Assembly (NCBI RefSeq): GCF_006491645.1
Contig: NZ_VDCZ01000002.1
Location: 372,001 to 436,000, forward strand
Length of the DNA: 64,000 bases
DNA from: Flavobacterium profundi
Lineage (GTDB): Bacteria > Bacteroidota > Bacteroidia > Flavobacteriales > Flavobacteriaceae
Reading direction: 5' to 3'
A model generated the notes under the pieces. It made no database searches. It was not told the origin of the DNA and saw only the letters and a program-made list of their open reading frames with translations. Of this stretch, positions 19,860 to 29,882 are shown piece by piece. The position numbers were made by a program, and so were the translations under genes. Within the stretch, counting starts at the first letter, position 1. Every line of letters begins with the position of its first letter.

Positions 19860-19867
19860 TACATTTG
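19860..19867 (+). promoter_or_regulatory. Probable promoter -7 box (TACATTTG)
   Basis: TACATTTG fits TAnnTTTG and would start a transcript about 18 bases before the FAS1 lipoprotein ATG. Confidence 0.5.
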
Positions 19868-19891
19868 CTTAAACAATAAAAACAAATTACT

Positions 19892-20884
19892 ATGAAAAAC
19901 TTTGCAAAATTAATCAAATTAACTTTAATCGCTACTACATTTGTAACGATGTTTTCTTGTTCTGATGATGACACTGTTGTAACACCAGAAAATAACAGCA
20001 TTGCAGCTGTTGCATCAAGAGCTCCACAATTTACAACTTTAGTTTCTGCTCTAGACAAAGCAGGATTAGTACAAACATTAGACCAAAATGGTCCTTTCAC
20101 TGTTTTTGCTCCTACAAACGATGCCTTCCAAGAATTTTTAAACGATAATGGATTTGCAAATTTAGATGCAGTTCCAGTTGCAACGCTTAAAGAAATTCTT
20201 TTAAATCATGTTGTAATGGGTACCAATTTATCTTCATCACTTTCAACAGGATATGTAAAATCTTTAGGTAAAGGTTCAGCTTCTTCTACTAATACCTTAA
20301 GTTTATTTATCAATACAGCCAGTGGTGTAGAAATTAACGGTGTTGCTACCGTAACTGCAGCCGATATTTTGGCTACTAACGGAGTAATTCACCAAGTAGA
20401 TGCTGTTATTGGCTTAGCAACAATTGTAGATCATGCTATGGCAAATCCTAATTTTTCTACTTTAGTAACTGTTGTTACCAGTACAGATACGAACGGTAAT
20501 GGTTTTGGTGACCAAAGTGCAGTAGCAACTGCATTAACAACAAATGCATCTCCTCTAACGGTATTTGCACCAACTAATGATGCTTTCGCTGTAGCTGTAG
20601 GTTCTGGTGGTTTTGCTGAAAATGCTACTCCAGCACAAGTTACAACTGTATTACAATATCATGTTACCGCTGCCGGAAATGTACAATCATCAGCTTTAAC
20701 AGACGGACAATCAGTACCCATGATTACAGATCCTACACAAAACATCACTATTGATTTAAGTACTCCTTCAGCACCAAAAATTACAGATCAATCTGCTACA
20801 CAAGCGAACATTATTGCTGTAGATGTTCAATGTGCTAATGGTATTATCCACGCAGTTGACAAAGTATTACAACCAAGCTTATAA
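19892..20884 (+). CDS. Surface lipoprotein with two fasciclin (FAS1) domains
   Basis: 330 residues. The lipobox MFSC puts the lipid on C23, and the following SDDD matches the acidic export signal that sends Bacteroidetes lipoproteins to the outside of the outer membrane. Two FAS1 domains follow (about 35-160 and 175-328), each with the H1 motif FTVFAPTNDAF or LTVFAPTNDAF and the H2 motif GVIHQVDAVI or GIIHAVDKVL. FAS1 domains mediate adhesion to protein or carbohydrate. It stands alone between its own promoter and a strong terminator. Confidence 0.92.
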   Translation: MKNFAKLIKLTLIATTFVTMFSCSDDDTVVTPENNSIAAVASRAPQFTTLVSALDKAGLVQTLDQNGPFTVFAPTNDAFQEFLNDNGFANLDAVPVATLKEILLNHVVMGTNLSSSLSTGYVKSLGKGSASSTNTLSLFINTASGVEINGVATVTAADILATNGVIHQVDAVIGLATIVDHAMANPNFSTLVTVVTSTDTNGNGFGDQSAVATALTTNASPLTVFAPTNDAFAVAVGSGGFAENATPAQVTTVLQYHVTAAGNVQSSALTDGQSVPMITDPTQNITIDLSTPSAPKITDQSATQANIIAVDVQCANGIIHAVDKVLQPSL

Positions 20885-20927
20885 AAAAATAGAATTTTAG
20901 AAATCAGTTAAGTTTATATGTATTATT

Positions 20928-20966
20928 ACATCCCTATTGTTTGACTAGCAATAGGGATGTTTATTT
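20928..20966 (+). terminator. Hairpin terminator after the FAS1 gene
   Basis: A perfect 12-bp stem (20928-20939 with 20949-20960, ACATCCCTATTG) is followed by a T-rich stretch. It reaches the proC stop codon, so the two genes converge on it. Confidence 0.85.
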
Positions 20967-21773
20967 TACTAAGGATTTCCCTAATTCTTCAGCCCTACTA
21001 TTTGCTGCTAAAATTCCATTTTCTATTACCTTATTCAACTCTTTATCGTTAAAAACAAGCAAAGCCGCTTCAGTAGTTCCTTTTTTAGAGGCCACTTTAT
21101 CAATCCATTGTTCATGCGATAAATCACTTCTATTTTGCAATTGTACTGCACCAATAAACGTCTGATTGACTAAAAACTCAGCTTCAGATTTGGAAAAACC
21201 TAAATGCATTGCAGCTTGTATCATAGCATTCATAAAATAAAAAACATAAGCTGGTCCGCTACCAGAAACTGCAGTTGTAGCATTCAACATTTCTTCTTTA
21301 TCGATATAAATTGATTTCCCAGTAGTATTGATTAGATTTTGAATAATAAATAATTCTTTACGATCTACCTGTGAAGAAGCCGTAAAAACAGTCATTCCTA
21401 AACCTATTTGTGTGGGAATATTAGGCATGGAACGAATGACTTTGGAACATCCTAATTTTTCCTGTATAGATTCGATGGTTACTCCAGCCATAACTGATAA
21501 AATGAGATGTTCCTCATGAATATACGAACGTATATCACTTGCTAATGCATTAAAATCTTGTGGTTTAACTGCTAAAATAATAATATCAACTTCAAATAAC
21601 GAGTCAATGGGTTTAGAATAGAAGTTAGAATCCATTATGGTATATTTGTTTTTGTCACCAATTGGACTTCTGGTTAGCACAAAAATATCCGATGGCAAAA
21701 TAAACCTTGAACTAACAAAACTATTAGCATACGTTTGTCCCATATTTCCGTAACCAATGATAAGCGTTTTCAT
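20961..21773 (-). CDS. proC: Pyrroline-5-carboxylate reductase
   Basis: 270 residues, the normal size. The N-terminal Rossmann motif is IIGYGNMGQ, NADPH-site residues follow, and the C-terminal helical dimer domain contains SGSGPAYVFYFMNAM. It reduces 1-pyrroline-5-carboxylate to proline in the cytoplasm. No other proline gene is nearby. It appears to be transcribed alone, with 176 bp and a yidC terminator upstream. Confidence 0.95.
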   Translation of the reverse strand: MKTLIIGYGNMGQTYANSFVSSRFILPSDIFVLTRSPIGDKNKYTIMDSNFYSKPIDSLFEVDIIILAVKPQDFNALASDIRSYIHEEHLILSVMAGVTIESIQEKLGCSKVIRSMPNIPTQIGLGMTVFTASSQVDRKELFIIQNLINTTGKSIYIDKEEMLNATTAVSGSGPAYVFYFMNAMIQAAMHLGFSKSEAEFLVNQTFIGAVQLQNRSDLSHEQWIDKVASKKGTTEAALLVFNDKELNKVIENGILAANSRAEELGKSLVK

Positions 21774-21895
21774 GTTGTAATTGTATTGTTTTTAAAAATG
21801 ATTTTTATAGTTTTCATAAGATGATTTAAATATATTGACTAATTCTTCAGTGAAAAACTTATGCTGTATTTGTAACAATTTGTCTCATATTGTTT

Positions 21896-21928
21896 AAAAA
21901 AAAAATCCCTATTTAAAAATAGGGATTC
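21896..21928 (-). terminator. Terminator after yidC
   Basis: The stem AATCCCTATTT (21904-21914) pairs with AAATAGGGATT (21917-21927). On the minus strand it is followed by a run of T, as expected downstream of yidC. Confidence 0.82.
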
Positions 21929-21949
21929 GTATATATAAAAGTAATCTTC

Positions 21950-23830
21950 TTACTTATTTTTCTTTTGAGCTTCCGCTTGTTCCATCATTTCCCTCATTTT
22001 TCTTTGGAACTTGCTTTCTGTTTTGGGTTTAGATTTATTCTCTTGAATTTGAGCATGAATTTTATCTTCTTTTACGATATAATTTTTTATTACTAACATG
22101 ATACCAATAGTAATTAAGTTCGAAATAAAATAATATAATGATAAACCAGAAGCATAGTTGTTAAAGAAGAACAACATCATCAACGGAGAAATATAAATCA
22201 TAATCTTCATGATTTTACTCATATCTGGCATACCTTCTTGTGTAGGTGCACTCATTTGTTGATCACCCGTTGTCATTCTCATGTAAAAGAAAATTGCAAT
22301 AGATGCCAAAATTGGAAATAAACTCACGTGACTTCCATATAAAGGAATACGGAATGGCAACTCATAGATACTATCATATGATGATAAATCGTTTGCCCAT
22401 AAGAAACTTTTTTGTCTTAAATCAAACATCGATGGGAAGAATTGAAATAAGGCATAGAAAACTGGCATTTGCATTAAAGCAGGTAAACAACCAGCCATTG
22501 GATTTACACCCGCTTTAGAATACAATTTCATAGTTTCCTGTTGCTTCTTCATTGCATTATCTTTGTACTTCTCATTCAATTCTGCAATTTCAGGACGAAG
22601 TACTTTCATTTTCGCTTGAGAAACATACGATTTATATGTAACTGGCGACATTGCTATTCTTACCAAAATGGTAAAAATAATAATTGCAAATCCGTAACCG
22701 ATACCAATACTAGAAATAAGTCCGAATACAGGAATGAAAATATAACGATTAATCCAACCGAAAATTCCCCAACCTAAGGGCATGATTTCATCTAAATTTC
22801 TATCATAATCATTTAGAATTTGATATTTAGCAGGTCCGTAATACCAATTCATATTATAATTAATCGCACCGTTTTTAACTTCTAAAGGTACTTGAGCGAT
22901 AAAGTTTTTTGTAAAAATGGTATCTTTCTCTTCATCATCAACCAAATTGTCAGAAACAAATTTTGCAGATTTAAAAGGAGTGTCTGTCAATAAAATGGAA
23001 GTAAACATATGCTGTTTGAACGCAATGTAAGTAACCTCTTCAGCTGTATCCTCTGAATCTCTTGCTGCATTTAAATAATCGTCTTTTCCACCTTCGTATT
23101 CAAAGACCAATTCTGTATATCTATTTTCATAAGAAATACTTTTCTCATTACGATAGGTTTTTAATTGCCACTCTAAATCAACTGGTTTAGTAGTATTAAT
23201 TACATTTTCTAATCCTTGAGAACGAATAGAAAAATCCAACATATACTCACCAGGTTTCAATACATAGCGATACTCTAAAAATTGTGTGGGACCAGCTTTT
23301 AATTGCATCGTTATCACTTGATTTTCTCCTTCTTTTGACTTTTTAGGTTCGAAGAATAAATCAGAAGTATGTAACAAACGATTATCGGTAGTATTTAAAG
23401 CTATATCAAATTTAGCGTTGTTATCCTTGATAATTTTTACAAGTTGATTGGAATCTTTTTTAAATTTATCATACCCTAAAACCGTTGCATCAACAATATA
23501 ACCCCCTTTATTAGCAATTTTTAAAGAAAGCACATCGTTTCTTATTTCTGTAACCTCTTCTTTAGCTGTAGGTAATGTTGCTGAATAAGCAAAAGTTCCT
23601 AAAGCTGCTTTTGCTTTTTCTTTAGAAATAGAATCTGATTCGATACTAGCAGTTGCAGGTGAAGCCACTACATCTTGCTTTTCTTCTTGCTCTTTTTTAG
23701 CCTGTTCTTGTTTTTCTTTTTCTTTTAATTCTTCAGGTGTGGGTTGATTTGAATACATCATCCACATTAAAATACCAGAAATTAATACAAATCCAATAAT
23801 TGATTTAAAATCAAACTTTTTTTCTTCCAT
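21950..23830 (-). CDS. yidC: Membrane protein insertase YidC
   Basis: 626 residues. An N-terminal membrane segment (about 11-26) is followed by a charged linker, a large periplasmic beta domain (about 80-345) and the conserved 60KD-IMP core with five segments, including the hydrophilic-groove arginine region in TILVRIAMSPVTYKS and NPMAGCLPALMQMPVFYALF. The tail is strongly basic, which suits ribosome contact. YidC inserts and folds inner-membrane proteins alone or with SecYEG. It follows pyrG on the same strand, separated by 207 bp that hold a hairpin element. Confidence 0.95.
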   Translation of the reverse strand: MEEKKFDFKSIIGFVLISGILMWMMYSNQPTPEELKEKEKQEQAKKEQEEKQDVVASPATASIESDSISKEKAKAALGTFAYSATLPTAKEEVTEIRNDVLSLKIANKGGYIVDATVLGYDKFKKDSNQLVKIIKDNNAKFDIALNTTDNRLLHTSDLFFEPKKSKEGENQVITMQLKAGPTQFLEYRYVLKPGEYMLDFSIRSQGLENVINTTKPVDLEWQLKTYRNEKSISYENRYTELVFEYEGGKDDYLNAARDSEDTAEEVTYIAFKQHMFTSILLTDTPFKSAKFVSDNLVDDEEKDTIFTKNFIAQVPLEVKNGAINYNMNWYYGPAKYQILNDYDRNLDEIMPLGWGIFGWINRYIFIPVFGLISSIGIGYGFAIIIFTILVRIAMSPVTYKSYVSQAKMKVLRPEIAELNEKYKDNAMKKQQETMKLYSKAGVNPMAGCLPALMQMPVFYALFQFFPSMFDLRQKSFLWANDLSSYDSIYELPFRIPLYGSHVSLFPILASIAIFFYMRMTTGDQQMSAPTQEGMPDMSKIMKIMIYISPLMMLFFFNNYASGLSLYYFISNLITIGIMLVIKNYIVKEDKIHAQIQENKSKPKTESKFQRKMREMMEQAEAQKKNK

Positions 23831-23899
23831 TTTAATTATTTGTTCTATAAGCCAATGCTCCTAGAAATTACTATTACTACTAATTATCGAATAGAAAAA

Positions 23900-24005
23900 G
23901 GAATAGCCCCGATTGTAGTGAACATCCTGTTTGGATTAACTATCATATCGTATGGAAATGATTTTGTTATCCAAACAGATGGCAACGTAAAGCGGGAAAA
24001 TGGAT
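23900..24005. ncRNA. Candidate structured RNA or dispersed intergenic element between pyrG and yidC
   Basis: In plus-strand orientation the element opens with ATAGCCCCGATTGTAGTG and ends in AAAGCGGGA. Between them lies a 16-bp hairpin: CAT, CTGTTTGGAT and AAC (23923-23940, two bulges) with GTT, ATCCAAACAG and ATG (23966-23981), loop of about 25. CCCG at 23908-23911 can pair with CGGG at 23993-23996 as a closing helix. I recall elements with this GCCCxGAT...CATCC...hairpin...AGCGGGA layout in many flavobacterial intergenic regions. It may be an Rfam family such as Flavo-1, but I cannot confirm the name. The strand is uncertain. Confidence 0.4.
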
Positions 24006-24037
24006 TGCAACAATTACCAAGCCATTCGCTTCAAATT

Positions 24038-25678
<1,641 letters not shown>

Positions 25679-25691
25679 TTAAAAAACTTGG

Positions 25692-25699
25692 CAAAAATA
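25692..25699 (-). promoter_or_regulatory. Probable pyrG promoter -7 box (TATTTTTG)
   Basis: The minus-strand TATTTTTG fits TAnnTTTG about 41 bases before the pyrG ATG, giving a leader near 33 bases. The rest of the 298-bp divergent gap is AT-rich. Confidence 0.5.
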
Positions 25700-25915
25700 C
25701 GATTAAATTTATGAATTAGGCAATTTCATATCTCTAAAATTTATTTTTTACTAACAACATAACTTAGGACATTTAATCACAATAAATTAATGCATAAGAA
25801 TTTGTAAACAGTTGTTATTATTGACAAAAAGGAACAACCTGAATATGTTTATATTTTTTTCTTAAAAAATAAATATTAAATTATAGATACTGTTAAAAAA
25901 AATAACTTTTTTTAA

Positions 25916-25923
25916 TATATTTG
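25916..25923 (+). promoter_or_regulatory. Probable promoter -7 box (TATATTTG)
   Basis: TATATTTG fits TAnnTTTG and lies 26 bases before the ATG at 25950, so the leader would be about 20 bases. Confidence 0.55.
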
Positions 25924-25949
25924 GTACACTAACAATTAAAACTATAAAG

Positions 25950-26285
25950 ATGGACAAAAAAACATTATCGATTGTAAGTTATATTACAATTATAGGATGG
26001 CTAATCGCGTATCTGATTTATCAAGGAAAGCCAGATAAATCTTCTTTGGAGAGATATCATTTAAAACAATCTCTTGGAATTGGAGTTTTAGGGGTTTTAA
26101 ATTTCGTTGTTGAAGCTATACTAACCACTTTAATTTCATATTCCTTAGGTATTATTTTTACTATTACAGGAATACTAATTTTTATTCTATGGATTATTGG
26201 AATAATAAATGCTGCCAACGCAGAAGAAAAACCATTACCTATTATTGGCTCATTTTTTGTCGATAAATTTGACTTTATAAAATAG
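25950..26285 (+). CDS. Small membrane protein, DUF4870/Tic20-like family
   Basis: 111 residues. Three hydrophobic segments (about 7-24, 43-66 and 72-92) and the SYITIIGWLIAYL start with a conserved HLKQSLG motif near 37-44 fit the DUF4870-type family, often labelled import-component proteins in Bacteroidetes. Its biochemical role is not known. It has its own promoter box and ends at a bidirectional terminator. Confidence 0.78.
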   Translation: MDKKTLSIVSYITIIGWLIAYLIYQGKPDKSSLERYHLKQSLGIGVLGVLNFVVEAILTTLISYSLGIIFTITGILIFILWIIGIINAANAEEKPLPIIGSFFVDKFDFIK

Positions 26286-26300
26286 AAAAAATTATATAAA

Positions 26301-26330
26301 AAAAGCTCCAATTGTTGGAGCTTTTATTTT
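26301..26330. terminator. Bidirectional hairpin terminator
   Basis: The stem AAAAGCTCCAA (26301-26311) pairs with TTGGAGCTTTT (26315-26325). It lies between two converging genes and overlaps the last codons of the DUF3820 gene. Confidence 0.85.
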
Positions 26331-26551
26331 TTTGGAAAATTTCTTCTAATATTTCGAATCATTTCTTCTAAACCATTTAATTTGAGTTCGTAAACCAATT
26401 GCAATTGTGTACCTAATTGTCCTTTTGGAAACCCTTTATTGGCATACCATACCATATAATATTCTGGCAAATCGATTAAATACCAATCTTTATATTTACC
26501 GAAAGGCATTTTGGTATGAGCCAATTTTATGAGTTGATCGTTTGGTGTCAA
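26324..26551 (-). CDS. DUF3820 family protein
   Basis: 75 residues. The MPFGKYKDWYLIDLPEYYMVW core and the NGLEEMIRNI end are typical of DUF3820, a small family sometimes called putative quorum-sensing-regulated virulence factor; its function is unproven. The only possible start that keeps the family N-terminus is a TTG at 26551. An in-frame stop lies four codons upstream, inside a heptamer repeat. The next ATG (residue 15) would delete part of the core. The repeat therefore touches the initiation region directly. Confidence 0.8.
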   Translation of the reverse strand: MTPNDQLIKLAHTKMPFGKYKDWYLIDLPEYYMVWYANKGFPKGQLGTQLQLVYELKLNGLEEMIRNIRRNFPKK

Positions 26552-26552
26552 A

Positions 26553-26629
26553 GTTAGAAGTTAGAAGTTAGAAGTTAGAAGTTAGAAGTTAGAAGTTAGA
26601 AGTTAGAAGTTAGAAGTTAGAAGTTAGAA
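26553..26629. repeat. Tandem heptamer repeat, 11 perfect copies of GTTAGAA
   Basis: Eleven identical 7-bp units run without interruption for 77 bp. They lie one base upstream of the TTG start of the DUF3820 gene and 15 bp after the stop of the frameshifted lipoprotein gene. Every frame of the array meets stop codons, so it does not code. Confidence 0.97.
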
Positions 26630-26644
26630 AGGTAAAAACTTAAA

Positions 26645-27402
26645 TTAATTTGGAATAAATTTTTTGTAATTCTTTTTCCAATAGTTTTCTATAAATTCCC
26701 ATTTATCCTCATAATATTCTGCTTCACGTTTGATATATTCCAATTCATTTTTTTTATCATCTTTTATTTTCGAAATTATAATTCCATTTCTTTCTTCTCC
26801 AATACAACCTCTCCCAGAAATATTTCCAATCTTGAAACATTCAAAATTTTGGATGTAAAATAAATCACTGTCCCAATTCGCATCTGCACAACCCGAGCGA
26901 TGGTAGGAATAATAGTAATCTGAACCTTTAATTTTTATAGCACTTGGAAAATTATCGAAGTTTTTAACTGGTTTAAAGTTTGTATTGTTAGTATCATACA
27001 AAAGTAAATCATCTACTCCAGGATCATTAAACAAATAATTCAATTGAATATCCTCAAAACCATCTTCATTAAAATCTTTGATTTCATATCCACTAGTTAA
27101 TCCATCATGTTTGTAAAGCGTATCATGATTTGAGTCAAAGAGAATAAAATTACAATCTTGAATACTCTTATCTTTCCAAAAATGAGTATCTAATCTTTCA
27201 AAATAAAATTTTTTATTATCAATCACTATGGAATCAAAACTAGGCAGAGCGGAATCTATTTCTGAAGTTTCTCGTTCATGAATTAAAGCTACATTTGTAA
27301 TTTCAATTTCATGCTCGACCTCTATTTGCCTTTCATTTTTACAGGAAAAAAAATCATTAAAAGTATCAGTATAAAACTTCTAATGATTGAGTTATTTGTC
27401 AT
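26645..27402 (-). pseudogene. Hypothetical lipoprotein broken by a frameshift in an A8/T8 tract
   Basis: The frame from 27226 down codes 193 residues from a GTG, but the same frame stays open up to 27343 and encodes CKNERQIEVEH, a plausible mature lipoprotein start. The upstream ATG at 27402 encodes a signal peptide (MTNNSIIRSFILILLMIFF) that runs out of frame at the tract 27346-27353. One more base there would give MIFFSC joined to KNERQ, a proper lipobox. The body has a calcium-loop-like segment (DFNEDGFEDIQ) and several cysteines; no family is recognised. It may be a pseudogene, a phase-variable gene or a sequencing error. Confidence 0.72.
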
Positions 27403-27416
27403 ATTTAAATAAAAAG

Positions 27417-27821
27417 TTATTTCCAATTAAAAGTGACTTCTTTTTCAATATCGGGATGCAAACTCAATAAAACGGGACAGGTCATGGCAGCTCTTTCTAA
27501 AATCGATTTATTTTTTTCTGTAGTTGCAATTGATAAATTCAATTCTACAATTATTTTAGCAATCTTTCTAGGTTCTGCTTGCATAATTTTAGTAACCGAA
27601 AGTGTAGAATCTTTTAAATCGATATCCAAATCCTTGGTTTTGATGGCCATAATTGACACCATACAACTTCCTAATGCGGTTGCTACTAAATCGGTTGGAG
27701 AAAATGCTTCTCCTTTTCCATGATTGTCTGTTGGTGCATCGGTTAAAATTTCAGTTCCCGATTGTAAGTGAATACAAGTAGTTCTTAATTCACCAACATA
27801 AGTTATTTTTGATGTAGGCAT
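27417..27821 (-). CDS. OsmC/Ohr family peroxiredoxin-like protein
   Basis: 134 residues, the usual OsmC length. The two conserved cysteines are visible in ALGSCMVSIMA and MTCPVLLSLHPDI, and the family glutamate lies in the SPTDLVATALG region. OsmC and Ohr proteins reduce organic hydroperoxides through these cysteines with a lipoyl or thiol partner. This one belongs to the broader OsmC group, not clearly to Ohr. It lies two bases after the LysM/PBP1 gene, so they are probably co-transcribed. Confidence 0.9.
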   Translation of the reverse strand: MPTSKITYVGELRTTCIHLQSGTEILTDAPTDNHGKGEAFSPTDLVATALGSCMVSIMAIKTKDLDIDLKDSTLSVTKIMQAEPRKIAKIIVELNLSIATTEKNKSILERAAMTCPVLLSLHPDIEKEVTFNWK

Positions 27822-27823
27822 AT

Positions 27824-29815
27824 TTATTCTATCACTCTTTTAATGGAATAATCTGTATCGTAATACATTAAATAGACTCCTTTATTAATAATATTTCCGT
27901 TGTCGTTGACATAATCAAACGTATTCTCAAAATATTCTGTTTTGAATGTTTGATTTGATTTGGCATAGCCTTCATTTTGACAAATTCTTAAAATGGTGTC
28001 GAAAGTAACATCGAAACCTCTAGCTGCAGCGCTACTTGGCAATGTTCCGTTTTCCTTTTTATATTTGTTAGCAAAGATTTTATCAGAATCCGTTTCTATT
28101 TCTTTTCTAATAGAAGGGAATAACATATTTAATTCGGTTAAATTTGTCATTGGAATTTCTTCAAAATCTAAAGTGTCATACAATTTTAAAACCACCATTT
28201 GAATATCGTATTCTGGTTTTAATTTTTTAAGAAAATTGGTAACATTTAAAATTTGAGCTGTAGTTTCCGACTCAATAATTACATAATTTTTTTTATTCTT
28301 TTGCAAAAATATTTTCAACTGATCCGTATCTACACTTCCTTTAGCTGTATAGCCTGGAAATTTAATGTCTTGATAACGCGATTCCAAATATTCTTTAGTT
28401 GATCCTTTTTTGTTACTCACCACTGCAACAATATTACCTTTATTTGCTTTAAAATGATCAAATAATTTTTTAACCATATAGTCTTCTGATGGTACTGCAT
28501 TATAAAGGTTAGGCAATTTTAGACCCACCTCTTTTGATAACGGAGAAATTACAGGAATACTATCTTTTAATAAGAATTCTGCTGTTTTTTCTGCATGCGA
28601 ATTTTGAAAAGGACCAATGACAGCATCTACATTTGAAAAATCATTATCCGAAATTAATTTTGCAATATTAGAAGAGGTTCTTGAACTTTCCACATCTAAA
28701 ATTTTAACTTGTACTGGTAATCCTAAAACACGCGCTGAATCTATAGCCATCATTGCACCAGAATAAAATTCCAATGATAAATTTAATAAAGGATTTTCTT
28801 TTAAAGCTTGCTTGGTAAGAGCTGTATTGGTATCTACTTTACCTAAATTAAAGGGTAATAACAATACTAAATTTTTCTTTTTCTTTTTGTTTGCCGATGC
28901 TAATAAATTACCAACCGGTTTTACAATAAAATTAAGGGTATCTTTTTTTGGAAAATCGTCTAATGGAATCACTTTTATAGAAGATTCTGGAGAAGTAGTA
29001 TTCGTAACAACAGTTGAAGTTGAAGTTGAAGTTGTTGTAGGTAACTTTAAAACCATTCCTTCTTTTAAGCCATCTTTTAATTCAGGATTTAAGGCAAAAA
29101 GCTCTTCTCTAGAAATGTTCAATTCTCTCGTTAAACTGAAAAGTGTCTGTCTTGGTTTTACGGTGTACAAATTAGCATTTGAATTTGTTGAACCCACAGT
29201 TGTTACTGTTTTTTCCGTCTTTCTTTTTAAAGTTAAAATAGAACCTTCTTTTAAACCATCTTTAGCATCAGGATTTTGAGCAATAATGTCCTCAATTGCT
29301 ATATTGTATTTTTTAGAAATTCCATATAACGTTTCTTGTGGTAATACTTTATGAGAAAAAGTTTCCACAGTATTTTTAGTATTTTCTACTTCTAAATAAT
29401 TTTCAGTTACAGCAACTTCCTCTTTACCTACAATAATTTCTTGTCCTTTTTTTAAACCGTCTTTTAAAAGTTCAACATTCCACTCTTGTAGTTGAGGAAC
29501 CGAAACCTCATATTCTCTAGCAATACTGTATAAAGTTTCTTTTGCTTTTACCTCATGAATAATATTTTTGGTTTCTTTTTTTGTAATTGCTACACTAGAA
29601 GCTTTGGGAATAAGTAGAATCGTTCCTTCTTCTATTCCTTTTTTGGCATCTGGATTTAATCTATAAATATCATAAGGTGTTACTTGATATTTTATTGCAA
29701 TTTGATATATCGTTTCGCCTTTAGCGACATTATGTCTTACAAAATTATCTTGTTTGGCTTTGGCTGCGCAAGAAATAAAGACAAAAAAAAGAATTAAAAG
29801 CTTAAAAATTCTCAT
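27824..29815 (-). CDS. LysM peptidoglycan-binding protein fused to a PBP1-type binding domain
   Basis: 663 residues. A signal peptide (about 1-20, with a possible lipobox SCAA) precedes four LysM domains (about 27-70, 87-130, 155-197 and 217-260), each starting VxxxETLYxIxxxY or similar. A threonine/serine linker follows. The rest (about 310-655) is a periplasmic-binding fold like amino-acid ABC receptors or LpoA (VIGPFQNSHAEKTAEFLL, KDSIPVISPLSK, SAAARGFDVTFD). LysM binds glycan in the wall. A role as a sensor or activator of wall synthesis is inference. No transporter gene adjoins it. Confidence 0.88.
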   Translation of the reverse strand: MRIFKLLILFFVFISCAAKAKQDNFVRHNVAKGETIYQIAIKYQVTPYDIYRLNPDAKKGIEEGTILLIPKASSVAITKKETKNIIHEVKAKETLYSIAREYEVSVPQLQEWNVELLKDGLKKGQEIIVGKEEVAVTENYLEVENTKNTVETFSHKVLPQETLYGISKKYNIAIEDIIAQNPDAKDGLKEGSILTLKRKTEKTVTTVGSTNSNANLYTVKPRQTLFSLTRELNISREELFALNPELKDGLKEGMVLKLPTTTSTSTSTVVTNTTSPESSIKVIPLDDFPKKDTLNFIVKPVGNLLASANKKKKKNLVLLLPFNLGKVDTNTALTKQALKENPLLNLSLEFYSGAMMAIDSARVLGLPVQVKILDVESSRTSSNIAKLISDNDFSNVDAVIGPFQNSHAEKTAEFLLKDSIPVISPLSKEVGLKLPNLYNAVPSEDYMVKKLFDHFKANKGNIVAVVSNKKGSTKEYLESRYQDIKFPGYTAKGSVDTDQLKIFLQKNKKNYVIIESETTAQILNVTNFLKKLKPEYDIQMVVLKLYDTLDFEEIPMTNLTELNMLFPSIRKEIETDSDKIFANKYKKENGTLPSSAAARGFDVTFDTILRICQNEGYAKSNQTFKTEYFENTFDYVNDNGNIINKGVYLMYYDTDYSIKRVIE

Positions 29816-29882
29816 AATTAGGTTTTAAATTGTTATAGAATAACAAATAGATTTGTGATTTATTATATGGTATTGTCAAATT

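Noticed and set aside
22541..22777. Plus-strand open frame inside yidC
   Set aside because: It is a shadow of yidC with no protein-like composition.
28812..29279. A 155-codon open frame on the plus strand opposite the LysM/PBP1 gene
   Set aside because: It mirrors the repetitive LysM and threonine-linker sequence, has low complexity (runs of F, V and E) and overlaps a well-supported gene.
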